Shown here: in pieces, positions 23,351 to 31,162 of the stretch
Position numbering within the stretch: the first letter of the stretch is position 1
Layout of the letters: each line of letters opens with the position of its first letter
Made by a program: the position numbers and the translations under genes
Notes under the pieces: model-generated
Database searches by the model: none
What the model was told of the DNA's origin: nothing
What the model saw: the letters and a program-made list of their open reading frames with translations, nothing else
Assembly (NCBI GenBank): GCA_964434955.1
Contig: CAYSXI010000040.1
Location: forward strand, 1 to 31,184
DNA from: JANQLU01 sp964434955
GTDB taxonomy: Bacteria; Planctomycetota; Planctomycetia; Pirellulales; Pirellulaceae
Length of the DNA stretch: 31,184 nucleotides
Direction: 5' to 3'

Positions 23351-24643
23351 ATGAAGTTCGCAATCAATTGCCCGGAATGCAATGCACGTCTCCAGTTGAG
23401 TGACAAACATCTGGGCAAAAAAGTCAAATGCCGGTGCGGCGCTCTGATGCGACTTCCCAAGTCATTAACGCCGGATGACAGCACGAATCAAACAAGCGGG
23501 ACAGGCCGACAATCGGCTCCGTCCCCGCAGCTTTCGAGCTCACCAAGACCTGCGGCACACAGCAACGTTCCCACTGCTCAACCAGCGCCGGCCGAGGGTA
23601 CCGCCAGCCCAAGCGTTTCGACTCCGATACCAACCGATGCGAACTTGGCGGTGCCAACGACGGCTGCCGATCCATCCTCGGTCCTGTCGGAGATGGAGGA
23701 CGATCTATTCGGCGACGAATTGTTTGCAAACGACTGGTACAAAAAGACGGATGATCCGCTCGCTGCTGAATCGGGCCAAGATCCATTCGCGCAGCCCCAA
23801 ACGGGTCACGGACTCCCGACCCCCAACCGGGCGTCGGCAGCGCCAGGCAATCCCAATGTGAATGCAAATGCGGCTCCCCAGGCAATTCCTCAGAATCCGA
23901 ATGCCCAAAATTCGGCCCAAGCAGCCGGTGCGCCAACAGCCAATGCAGCAGGAAGTCATGCGCCCACCGTTCGTTCCGCGGCGACAAATCCGAACCTTGG
24001 GATGCCCACCAACGAAGTCCTACCGGCCGCGCCGGCAACTCCACAACCGACCCATTCACAACCGACCCATTCACAACCGACCCATTCACAACCGATTCCG
24101 AATCAGCCGGCACCGGTCCCCTACGCAACCAACTTACCTGGTCCGAACGTTGCTCCGGCTAGCCCCTATCAGGATCCGGCCAATTACCAAACCAACCCAA
24201 ACGTCGGCCCGCAGAATCCCTATGTGATGCCGACGGGGCCAACAACAGCGAACCTGCCAAACAATCAACCTTATCATCCTGCGCCCCATGGCGGTCCGGC
24301 CCAGCCAGCTCCAACGGCCTATCCCATGCCGCAGACCCCCCAAACCGAATATGAGCGCAAACGCCAGAAAGATGACGCGCTGCTAAGCTCCTTCAAGGAA
24401 GAAACCGATTGGCGAAACTCGCGCGACGACAGCCTTTTTGGCAAAGCATCTGGGTACGGATTTTTCGCCGGCATTATCATCATGCTCGCGTCCGTCATCA
24501 TCTGTTCGATGGGACTCTATTTTGGGTTTATCATTCCCTTTACGCCTCACGCATTTGTCATTGGGTTTATCATTTCAGTCGTTGGCGGAATCAAGTTCTT
24601 TATCGATTTGATCAACAGTGCGTCGCAGCCCAAACGCCGTTAG
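23351..24643 (+). CDS. Zinc-ribbon membrane protein with Pro/Asn-rich linker
   Basis: A 430-residue protein. It starts with a small zinc ribbon (Cys7, Cys10, Cys27, Cys29; INCPECNARL and LGKKVKCRCG), an MJ0042/CHC-like motif that planctomycetes attach to many proteins. A Pro/Ala/Asn/Gln-rich, probably disordered region (about 40-330) includes three QPTHS repeats (232-246). Near the C-terminus are two membrane helices (about 370-395 and 398-418) and a basic end (QPKRR). The ribbon should be cytoplasmic with a membrane hairpin, the same overall plan as the giant coiled-coil protein. ATG 23351 has no clear ribosome binding site. Function unknown. Confidence 0.85.
   Translation: MKFAINCPECNARLQLSDKHLGKKVKCRCGALMRLPKSLTPDDSTNQTSGTGRQSAPSPQLSSSPRPAAHSNVPTAQPAPAEGTASPSVSTPIPTDANLAVPTTAADPSSVLSEMEDDLFGDELFANDWYKKTDDPLAAESGQDPFAQPQTGHGLPTPNRASAAPGNPNVNANAAPQAIPQNPNAQNSAQAAGAPTANAAGSHAPTVRSAATNPNLGMPTNEVLPAAPATPQPTHSQPTHSQPTHSQPIPNQPAPVPYATNLPGPNVAPASPYQDPANYQTNPNVGPQNPYVMPTGPTTANLPNNQPYHPAPHGGPAQPAPTAYPMPQTPQTEYERKRQKDDALLSSFKEETDWRNSRDDSLFGKASGYGFFAGIIIMLASVIICSMGLYFGFIIPFTPHAFVIGFIISVVGGIKFFIDLINSASQPKRR
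24044..24088 (+). repeat. 3 x 15-bp tandem repeat encoding QPTHS
   Basis: Three identical copies of the 15-bp unit CAACCGACCCATTCA lie in frame in the linker of the zinc-ribbon membrane protein, followed by a diverged partial copy at 24089. Confidence 0.95.
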
Positions 24644-24723
24644 CGCCGGCGTTCGATTAGCCACCAAGATTCCGAATGAAAAAACGAAACCATAAGGCAA
24701 ACATCCTTAATTTCGATTGATCG

Positions 24724-25332
24724 ATGCTTGAAACCATAACAGCAATTTGCCTAGGCTTGGCGCTTTCCGCGTCTTGCGGATTTCGTGTCTTTGTTCCCAT
24801 GCTGGTCGGGGGAATCGCGGCCAAGGCTGGATACCTGGAACTGGCCCAGGAATTTGAGTGGCTGGGAACTTGGCCGGCGATTGCAATTTTTTCGGTTGCA
24901 ACCGTCGTTGAGATTGGGGCCTACTACCTTCCCTGGCTCGACAATCTTCTCGATTCCATTACGGTTCCGGTTGCAGTCGTCGCGGGGATTCTTCTAGCTG
25001 CCGCAAGCTTTGGAGATATGGACCCGATGCTTAAATGGTCGCTAGCGACCGTCGCGGGAGGAGGTACCGCCGGAATCATCAGCCTGGGCATGAGCGGCTT
25101 AAGGCTTGGGTCGTCCCTATTGACGGGCGGATCCGGAAACCCGGTTATTTCAACTTTGGAATGGATTGGCTCTTTGATTCTGTCGATTCTCGCCATTGCA
25201 TTGCCGATCGTTGCGGGAATTGCAACAACCGTTTGCGCAATCGTGATGGTGCGATTTGCGATCCGATTCTTCACGCGAAGAAAACTACTTGCGCAACGGA
25301 AATCACTTGAGGCTCAAACCCATGAATCATGA
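24724..25332 (+). CDS. DUF4126 integral membrane protein
   Basis: A 202-residue polytopic membrane protein with hydrophobic segments at about 4-30, 50-70, 80-96, 106-124 and 148-180, and a basic cytoplasmic end (FFTRRKLLAQRKS). The opening ICLGLALSASCGFRVFVPMLVGGIAA is the signature I know from DUF4126 proteins, whose function is unassigned. No ribosome binding site is seen before ATG 24724. Its last 11 bases overlap the next gene's start, so the two are probably translationally coupled. Confidence 0.88.
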   Translation: MLETITAICLGLALSASCGFRVFVPMLVGGIAAKAGYLELAQEFEWLGTWPAIAIFSVATVVEIGAYYLPWLDNLLDSITVPVAVVAGILLAAASFGDMDPMLKWSLATVAGGGTAGIISLGMSGLRLGSSLLTGGSGNPVISTLEWIGSLILSILAIALPIVAGIATTVCAIVMVRFAIRFFTRRKLLAQRKSLEAQTHES

Positions 25333-25549
25333 TTCAAAAAAATCTGGGTCGACCGAGCGGCGTGATCAAGTTGTCAAATTGGTTCGTGAGGTTCAAGCAG
25401 CGGCCGGTTGCCGAATGGACCTGGACGGAATGCTCAACAAGCTGGAATCGCTGTCAAACTGCCCCGAGATTGGCCAGTTGATCTTTTGCCCTCCTGACGG
25501 AAAAGCCTTGTCGGCGGAAGAAATCGCCGATCGTGCATTAAAAAACTAG
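25322..25549 (+). CDS. 75-residue protein coupled to the DUF4126 gene
   Basis: A small soluble protein with no family I recognise. It has a charged N-terminus, a helical region (ERRDQVVKLVREVQAAAG), two internal Cys (Cys30, Cys47), then LIFCPPDGKALSAEEIADRALKN with Cys56. The start is ATG 25322, inside the last codons of the DUF4126 gene (11-bp overlap, different frame), which supports it as a coupled gene rather than a random frame. Function unknown. Confidence 0.7.
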   Translation: MNHDSKKSGSTERRDQVVKLVREVQAAAGCRMDLDGMLNKLESLSNCPEIGQLIFCPPDGKALSAEEIADRALKN

Positions 25550-25758
25550 CTTCTGCTTTCGTTGATATCGAGGAACCGAGTAGGGCTTCTTTCCGGCCTT
25601 GCACGCGGCTAAGCGATTGCCATTCGATGATTGCCTGGGACTTGTCGTCAATCCATGGAACGCTCGTTTCCGATCAGGCGTCCAAGGACTGCGGTTTTAC
25701 GTTGAACTGCTCGCCCTCACTCGTTTCATTTCTTTTGCTTCTTTTCCTGGAGTCTGAT

Positions 25759-26361
25759 ATGCGCGTTCGCCTGGCTTGCTTGATATGGGTGGCTTCGATG
25801 TCCTTTTGTTTTTCTGAATGTCAATGTTACGAATCCGTTTCCTGGCAGGAAACGAAACAGGAAAGGAAACAAGCAAAACAGGTTGATAACCAAGATGAGA
25901 AAAAGAAAAAACTTGAAGCGCGACCAGAATTCAAGTTATTCCGTTCCGGCAAATACCTCGTGGTCGGCACCTTGAAAGGCTACCAGGCCAAAGGTGCAAC
26001 GCCCCACGGAGAGCGAAAAGTATTTTTCCATCGGATCACGTTTCAGGCAGAGACTCAAATTCGAGGGGATTATTTTTCGGCGATTGAAAAAGAAAGGCGG
26101 GCCGCTGGCCTCAAGGCCAACCCGAATGTGATCGTCTCGGCGTATCACACCAGTGAGAAAGCCGATATCGCGATCAATGATGAAAGTGGCGAAGTGGCTT
26201 GTATCTTTGTGCTCCAACCGGTCAAAGCGAGTGCCATGGCGGGAACCATTCCGGTTCGAATTCTCGCGGTCGAAGTCGCAACCGATGAGTTACTTGAAAT
26301 TGCAAAATTGGCTTCGCAAGTCGAGATGAAGGATCCGGTAAAGCCAAAGGCTGACAAGTAA
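25759..26361 (+). CDS. Small secreted protein of unknown function
   Basis: A 200-residue protein with a signal peptide at about 1-22 (MRVRLACLIWVASMSFCFS) and a Lys/Gln/Glu-rich start to the mature part. A compact domain (about 50-185) contains KYLVVGTLKGYQAKG, VFFHRITFQAETQIRGDYFSAI and ADIAINDESGEVACIFVLQP. GGAG lies 7 bp before ATG 25759, supporting this start; the frame is open back to 25627. No named family comes to mind. It ends in a basic tail (VKPKADK). Confidence 0.78.
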   Translation: MRVRLACLIWVASMSFCFSECQCYESVSWQETKQERKQAKQVDNQDEKKKKLEARPEFKLFRSGKYLVVGTLKGYQAKGATPHGERKVFFHRITFQAETQIRGDYFSAIEKERRAAGLKANPNVIVSAYHTSEKADIAINDESGEVACIFVLQPVKASAMAGTIPVRILAVEVATDELLEIAKLASQVEMKDPVKPKADK

Positions 26362-26555
26362 CGGTCACGTTTGACCAAACGAGTATCGAATAACTCACGA
26401 TTCTGACTCGAGCCCGACCAGGTTGGCGTGTTTCGGACGAGTTGGCCAAATTGCGTTTACCGTATCGACTTTGCCACGCATTGAGGTAACGATCCTGATT
26501 CGTTTGACAAGTGACTCATGACGGTCGCCGATGAGCATAAAAACAATGAGCGCAT

Positions 26556-26587
26556 AAAAAAAGAGAGTGCCATTTGCACTCTCTTTC
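26556..26587 (-). terminator. Terminator of the PEP-CTERM gene (possibly bidirectional)
   Basis: An 11-bp perfect stem (26560-26570 with 26576-26586) has a 5-nt loop. On the minus strand it runs into seven T (26556-26562 on +). It begins about 20 bp after the PEP-CTERM stop. The plus side has only TTTCTTG, so termination there is weaker. Confidence 0.92.
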
Positions 26588-26606
26588 TTGTTTTCAATCG
26601 ATAGTT

Positions 26607-27401
26607 TTACTTTTTGCGACGTCGAACGAGAGCGAGTCCCAAAACGCCAAGACCAAGCAATGCGGCCGAAGTCGGCTCTGGAATTGCGTTGGTGTAAAGT
26701 CGCATGTGCATTTGAGCGAATGGAGTTCCGCCGAAAAACAGCGAACCAGCGTAAGGACCGCCATCAGCTTGGGCACCTGGCTCGTAAACGTCAAAAGCGT
26801 CTTCTTCACCAAATCCGCCGGTCGAAATCAGCGTTCCAATTGTTGATCCCGTGCCAGCACCCGCCAATGGGATGTAACCGTACTCGAAATCGGTTCCGGC
26901 AAATCCATCAGTGTCTGGGCCAGTGATGGTGAACTCAAAGCCACCTTCCAGATCAACATCAATAACGAATCCACCAAGGGTTCCGTCACCGTTTGTCGGA
27001 AGACCGGTCAGGTCGAATCGAGCCAGTGTTGCCGAGGCATCGCCAAAGCCATTGCCGGTGTAGAAATTGACCTGATAGTCAACTGGATCCGGAGCATCTG
27101 CGGCGTAGCCAATCTGGAATCCGTTGACAACGGTTCCGTCCTCAACATCCCCCCAATCTACAACTTCTTCGGGTGGCGCGGTCGCCAAGTCCGATCCATA
27201 GAACGAACCGGTAAACGCGGTGGAATCCCAAGCAACATCTGGACCAAAGCTTTGTGCGTTGTTGGTCGTTTCAGTAATGGTTCCGGTCGCATAGTGATAA
27301 GTAAATCTGCGGATCTTGCCGGAATACTCAATGAAATCCGCCTGTGCTGAAGCGACCAAGAACAGCGTCGCTAAAACAGCAAGAGCAACTCTTTTAAACA
27401 T
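26607..27401 (-). CDS. PEP-CTERM sorting-domain secreted protein
   Basis: A 264-residue protein with a signal peptide (MFKRVALAVLATLFLVASAQA) and a C-terminal PEP-CTERM signal: AIPEPTSAALLGLGVLGLALVRRRKK region with the PEP motif, a hydrophobic stretch and a basic end. Such proteins are thought to be anchored or processed by exosortase and released to the envelope or exopolysaccharide. The middle is Gly/Asp/Phe-rich and probably beta-rich. ATG 27401 follows a GGGGG Shine-Dalgarno; the frame is open to 27452 without one. Its 5' leader holds three hairpins (see 27424-27528). No exosortase gene is in the window. Confidence 0.92.
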   Translation of the reverse strand: MFKRVALAVLATLFLVASAQADFIEYSGKIRRFTYHYATGTITETTNNAQSFGPDVAWDSTAFTGSFYGSDLATAPPEEVVDWGDVEDGTVVNGFQIGYAADAPDPVDYQVNFYTGNGFGDASATLARFDLTGLPTNGDGTLGGFVIDVDLEGGFEFTITGPDTDGFAGTDFEYGYIPLAGAGTGSTIGTLISTGGFGEEDAFDVYEPGAQADGGPYAGSLFFGGTPFAQMHMRLYTNAIPEPTSAALLGLGVLGLALVRRRKK

Positions 27402-27824
27402 GGTGTCCCCCAATGAAAGAGTCGACGGTTTAACCGTCAATTGTTTTCCCAAGTGAAATCTGTCCCATCAGATTTCGCCCGTTATTCTCAGGGGGTCGAA
27501 GGCCACGGTCAATCGGGAGGAACCCGATAATCAGAAAAAAACGTTCAACTTGCACAACCGCGCAAATCCACCTACTCCGAGGGTGGACCAAGGCACGAAG
27601 TCCTACAAATAAAATAGTTTTCGGCTCCAGGAAAACAGAGCGTCCGCTCGCGCCAATTTCAAATTGCAACTAAAAGCCCAAAGAATTGAGGCAGTTTTGT
27701 GAAGTCGGACCGCACTCGCTTTGAAGACTTACGTCGAGAAGCAAATTAAACAAACTGTCGCATCCGGGCGGTTTGCGCAATTTACTTAGAGAATTGCTTG
27801 GTGGAGTCGCCAACACCAGCCTGC
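27402..27824. other. Intergenic region upstream of the PEP-CTERM gene
   Basis: About 420 bp without a credible gene. The first 130 bp hold three short inverted repeats (27424-27438, 27455-27476, 27512-27528). I see no clear promoter and nothing in 27530-27824. A 79-codon frame on the minus strand has no protein-like features. Confidence 0.55.
27424..27528 (-). promoter_or_regulatory. Leader with three hairpins before the PEP-CTERM gene
   Basis: Three inverted repeats: GACGGTT-T-AACCGTC (27424-27438, about 23 bp before the ATG), GAAATCTG/CAGATTTC with a 6-nt loop (27455-27476), and ATCGGG/CCCGAT with a 5-nt loop (27512-27528). The first could be an operator, the others RNA structures in the leader. 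No known riboswitch is recognised. Confidence 0.45.
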
Positions 27825-28307
27825 CTAACGGCTCAGGGTCCATTGGCCCCAGTCTCGTTTGGACTGGTAACTTGCCTCAAAGCGGTCCGGAGTGATGGTT
27901 ACGGAATAAGTGAAGGAGCCCATGATGGGGCCCAGACGCTGGCTACCTGAAAGACGCATCAAGCCGGGACGTTCTTCGACAATTGTCAACGTCGCCGGAT
28001 ATCGAAATGGAATCACCTTGGCAAATATTCCTTTGAATCGCGCCCGAACCTGACAATCATTGATCCGACAAAAAGTCGCGCTCAGTTTCCCGTTGTGACC
28101 ATTCTTACAACTCATCCAACTTCCTGACCAACAGCCTGATAGATCGACCGACTTGGCAGTTCCATCTTGCTGCGAAGCTTCGACGCGTTTTGCCGGCAAA
28201 GGTTGGGCGTTCTGAGTGACGGTTTGCGCTTGGCAGGCCGCCGTTGCCGTCAATAACAAAACTCCCAACAAAAAAAGCAAGCAAGTTCTTTGTGTGCTGA
28301 AAAGCAT
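27825..28307 (-). CDS. Small secreted protein with WxGxW and Cys-rich motif
   Basis: A 160-residue protein with a signal peptide (LLFLLGVLLLTATAACQAQ), possibly a lipoprotein with Cys25. The mature part contains LSGCWSGSWMSCKNGHNG (57-73) with paired Cys59, Cys67, Cys80 and Cys85, then a beta-rich stretch (ARFKGIFAKVIPFRYPATL, and SFTYSVTITPDRFEASYQSK). I recall similar WxGxW...GHxG patterns in small planctomycete secreted proteins but cannot name a family. GAGG lies 7 bp before ATG 28307; the frame is open to 28427, inside the upstream gene. Probably co-transcribed with the barrel gene 89 bp upstream. Confidence 0.75.
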   Translation of the reverse strand: MLFSTQRTCLLFLLGVLLLTATAACQAQTVTQNAQPLPAKRVEASQQDGTAKSVDLSGCWSGSWMSCKNGHNGKLSATFCRINDCQVRARFKGIFAKVIPFRYPATLTIVEERPGLMRLSGSQRLGPIMGSFTYSVTITPDRFEASYQSKRDWGQWTLSR

Positions 28308-28396
28308 TTCAAACCTCGTGAATCCCTGGATTTCCTGATTCCCATCCTCGACTCGGTTTCCATTGTAATCGGAAGCAAAAACGAGTGGCGGCAAAA

Positions 28397-29401
28397 CTAG
28401 AATCGAAAACGCATTCCGGTGAACCATCCATCGATTCCCGTTCCGCCAATGTTGTAGTAGTCGTACCCGAAAATCAATTCGGCATTTCCGAATCGCCTTC
28501 CGACGCTGAGTTGGCCATGAAACAAATCGGTATCGCCAATCGTCCCGAAGTCAACTTCGCCCGCCGCGATCCAGTTCTCGGAGAGTTGATGATCAAATCC
28601 GGCAGTCAGGTTAAACCCGGCGTCCGAACCAAAGGGGTCGGAAAGCCAGTTGATTCCCAAACCGATTCGGGCTCGAAAGTCATCCATTCCGGTTTCGAAT
28701 ACGGCATTGACGTCGCCCAGCCAAAGGTGGTCACGAAACGCAAAACCGCTTTCACGAAATGTCGTCACGCCGATATCCAGACCAAGGGCGCCAGGAGCCT
28801 GGATCAAAAGCCCAAATCCACCAACCGAAAGCTCGTCGAAGTTCCCGCCGTAGAAAGCTTCTGCGCGAATGGCCCAACTCTGAAACGAATCGACGTAGGT
28901 TTCAAGATAGGATTCATCCACCACCATGTCTTCGGCAGCGGGCGCCTGACGTTTAATCACGACCGGAGGTGGGCTCGGTTCGACCACGACTCTCGGTTCC
29001 GCCCACGGTGCCGGTGAAGCATCGTAAATGTGTATATGTTCTACGTAATGAGGTTGATGAAAGGCGGGTGGGCAAACAGCAAATCCACCCCGTCCTCTCG
29101 TTCTGCGACGACTCCGGTTTCGATTCGCTGAAGGTGGAACGGCCGGCCGGGCCGGCTTGTTTTTACGAACCGAACTGATGACCGCGTTTAGCTTGGAGCC
29201 GGCCTGACTGTCCGCCTCATCGTCTGCCGGGGGCGTGTTCGTTTGAGTCGCCTTCGGTGGCGCTTCGTTCGATCTGACCTGCTTGCGAATTCTTCCAAGC
29301 GTACCCTGAGCGGTTGCCCCCTTTGCAAACAACATCATGTTGCCGCTCAAAACCACCAACACAAAAATTACTCTCAGCTTGGTTCTATCGGAACTTGCCA
29401 T
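28397..29401 (-). CDS. Exported protein with C-terminal outer-membrane barrel-like domain
   Basis: A 334-residue protein with a signal peptide (about 8-31). An Arg-rich, Pro-rich linker (about 85-150, NRNRSRRRTRGRGG) follows, then a C-terminal region (about 175-334) of alternating Gly/aromatic strands ending in FRF. A terminal Phe and repeated strands such as LGLDIGVTTF and AELIFGYDYY suggest an outer-membrane beta-barrel. AAGGAGGG directly before ATG 29401 is the strongest Shine-Dalgarno in the window and fixes this start over ATGs at 29419 and 29431. Function unknown. Confidence 0.8.
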   Translation of the reverse strand: MASSDRTKLRVIFVLVVLSGNMMLFAKGATAQGTLGRIRKQVRSNEAPPKATQTNTPPADDEADSQAGSKLNAVISSVRKNKPARPAVPPSANRNRSRRRTRGRGGFAVCPPAFHQPHYVEHIHIYDASPAPWAEPRVVVEPSPPPVVIKRQAPAAEDMVVDESYLETYVDSFQSWAIRAEAFYGGNFDELSVGGFGLLIQAPGALGLDIGVTTFRESGFAFRDHLWLGDVNAVFETGMDDFRARIGLGINWLSDPFGSDAGFNLTAGFDHQLSENWIAAGEVDFGTIGDTDLFHGQLSVGRRFGNAELIFGYDYYNIGGTGIDGWFTGMRFRF

Positions 29402-30126
29402 CTCAACCCTCCTTGGCATTTCTTTGGTCATTCCTGCTTCATGTAGTTGTTTGCTAATCCCGTCGTGACGCCTTGCATATCAAGTGCCAGTCCGCCGATT
29501 CGCTTTCTTCTCACTCGTTGAACGATCGAAAACTGGGACAGGAAATGCTTCTGCCCTTTCAGGTCCAACCTTGGTCGACCCGCAATTACTCGGAATATTT
29601 CGACTTGGAAACTTGACCGACACGTCACCGCACAGTCTGGGATCCGGGGAGAAAATTCGATTCGCCATGCCGCTCTCTGGAAACTGACCTATGTTTTGAA
29701 AGCGTGTCCTCTGGGCGACGCTAGCGGTGCAAATTCGATTCTGGCAACTGGCACGGGTCGTGACCGACGACCTCGTTTGACGGTGAAACCCAAAAGACCA
29801 AACAATGAACGCAATGTTAAGCCAGAGCTAAGAAATCTTAACATTGGCGGTGATTAAATATTCGCCACCAAACGTCAATCAAAAAAACCCGGAAAAATCA
29901 GCCTTTCCGAATCGCAGGGCAACCTGAATAATTAAGAAACTGTTTAGACAATGAGAACATTTCGATTATTAAGCCGATAACCTTCATGAATCGCTGATTG
30001 GAAATGTCTCGGACGGTCGAAACAAACTGCAAGGGTTGCCGTGACAATCACAACCGCAAAACGCGGTTCAATGAAAAGCAAGCTGACCTTGCATTAGCAA
30101 TTGACGACTTTTTAAGGAGCCAAATA
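29402..30126. other. Long intergenic region with inverted repeat
   Basis: About 725 bp without a credible large gene, between the barrel gene (-) and a microprotein gene (+). It is AT-richer from about 29800 on. It holds a 10-bp perfect inverted repeat (29812-29821/29837-29846) and a weak promoter-like pair (TAGACA at 29945, TATTAA at 29967). The part before 29800 shows nothing distinctive. Confidence 0.55.
29812..29846. repeat. 10-bp perfect inverted repeat in intergenic DNA
   Basis: CAATGTTAAG (29812-29821) and CTTAACATTG (29837-29846) flank a 15-nt spacer. A further 5-bp pair (TGGCG/CGCCA) begins at its right edge. No T-tract follows, so it is not a typical terminator; an operator or structured RNA is possible. 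Confidence 0.7.
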
Positions 30127-30219
30127 ATGACGCGGGTTTTCGACAATTTCGTCGTTCTCTTAGCCTATTCCGTGGTTGCGGCGGTGGTCATCTGCAGCTG
30201 GTTGGTCAACGTGATTTAA
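30127..30219 (+). CDS. 30-residue single-pass membrane microprotein
   Basis: A short gene starting at ATG 30127 with a near-perfect Shine-Dalgarno AAGGAG 7 bp upstream. The product has a charged start (MTRVFDNF) and one hydrophobic helix (VVLLAYSVVAAVVICSWLV, about 9-27). The frame is open upstream to 29998, but that part is hydrophilic and has no ribosome binding site. The strong ribosome binding site next to a clean membrane helix supports a real gene; conservation was not tested. A perfect 10-bp palindrome follows its stop. Confidence 0.6.
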   Translation: MTRVFDNFVVLLAYSVVAAVVICSWLVNVI

Positions 30220-30220
30220 A

Positions 30221-30230
30221 GGGACGTCCC
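30221..30230. repeat. 10-bp perfect palindrome
   Basis: GGGACGTCCC lies one base after the microprotein stop. It has no spacer or T-tract, so it looks more like a protein-binding site than a terminator. Six-base arms (ACGGGC/GCCCGT, 30233-30238/30252-30257) follow. Confidence 0.6.
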
Positions 30231-30285
30231 GAACGGGCAAGTCACTTTCTCGCCCGTCAGAAGCTCCGCATATTTGGCGGGACAA

Positions 30286-30315
30286 TTCCTGACTGGGCGA
30301 TTCCTGACTGGGCGA
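30286..30315. repeat. 2 x 15-bp tandem repeat plus partial copy
   Basis: Two identical 15-bp units TTCCTGACTGGGCGA are followed by a partial copy starting TTCCTGGCGG. They lie in non-coding DNA between the microprotein gene and the 3' end of the Spy-like gene. Confidence 0.92.
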
Positions 30316-30415
30316 TTCCTGGCGGAACACGACCTGGTGGAGCCCGGCCCATTTTCGCGCATCCGGCAAGCGCGTACCTGTTTTGATTCCAACGCGATCG
30401 CGAATTGGGAACAGC

Positions 30416-31162
30416 TTACCGTTCTTCTTTTTTCTTCTTGGGCTTCAAGAAATAGGTTTCGTAGCCGAGAAGTGAAAACGTGTTCTTGTCCGCGCGGTAT
30501 TCATATTGCTCAAACGCACGTTCGATAATCTCACGTTGTTCGCCGTCGAGCTCTTCAAGCATTTCATCTTTGATCTCGGCAAACATTTCGGCGACTTGAT
30601 CCTTGAGCTTTCGATCCAGCTCTTTTTTCCTTTCAGCGATTCGTTTCCTCTGCTCTGGCGTTATCTTCAAATGCCGATCTAGCGTGCCAGCGCTCAACTG
30701 CTGAATCAATCCACTTCGAACCAACTTTGCCATCCCCGCTTCACGACGAATCTTACGCTGGTGGGGCAACAGGACTTTGTCTGCCTTTTCGCCAAAATCC
30801 GAGTTGATCTCGCTCATTCGTTTTCGGACTTCGGCAACTTCTTTTTGGACGTCTTTGTTTGGAATGTAAGTCCCGTTGTCGGCCCGCGTGTATTGATTCG
30901 CCGAAAGTTTGCTCATCTTCAGTTGCAGGTCGCCCATGACCTCATCGTATTCCAGCTTGAGTTCCAGCAACTCGCGACGCTGTTCGCGAGACAACTCAAG
31001 TTGCGCCTGCATGATCCGATCGTCCCAGATCTTTTTCCCATACGAACCGTAATTGTAGTTTTGGTAGGCGGACGCTCCCCATGCAGACGGTTGAGGATAG
31101 ACCGGATATTGCCCCAAAGCGGTTTTGGGGCATGATCCGATCGTCCCAGATCTTTTTCCCAT
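30416..31162 (-). CDS. Spy/CpxP-like helical protein, 5' end uncertain
   Basis: A 248-residue frame that is open to the window edge, so the true start may lie outside. After a Tyr/Pro/Gln-rich start it is all-helical and charged, with LTxxQ-like repeats: LSREQ (57-61), LLPHQ (131-135), ITPEQ (167-171) and LDGEQR (205-210). These resemble Spy/CpxP periplasmic proteins and planctomycete relatives. It ends in a very basic tail (KPKKKKEER). No signal peptide is visible in the frame shown, although the family is exported. A 55-bp direct repeat at its 5' end is out of frame and probably disrupts the true N-terminus. Confidence 0.7.
   Translation of the reverse strand: MGKRSGTIGSCPKTALGQYPVYPQPSAWGASAYQNYNYGSYGKKIWDDRIMQAQLELSREQRRELLELKLEYDEVMGDLQLKMSKLSANQYTRADNGTYIPNKDVQKEVAEVRKRMSEINSDFGEKADKVLLPHQRKIRREAGMAKLVRSGLIQQLSAGTLDRHLKITPEQRKRIAERKKELDRKLKDQVAEMFAEIKDEMLEELDGEQREIIERAFEQYEYRADKNTFSLLGYETYFLKPKKKKEER

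Noticed and set aside
27512..27528. Hairpin with AGGAA loop on the plus strand, like a CsrA binding site
   Set aside because: The GGA is in the loop only on the plus strand, and the adjacent gene is read from the minus strand; no plus-strand gene follows closely.
27430..27669. 79-codon minus-strand frame upstream of the PEP-CTERM gene
   Set aside because: No ribosome binding site, signal peptide or domain-like composition.
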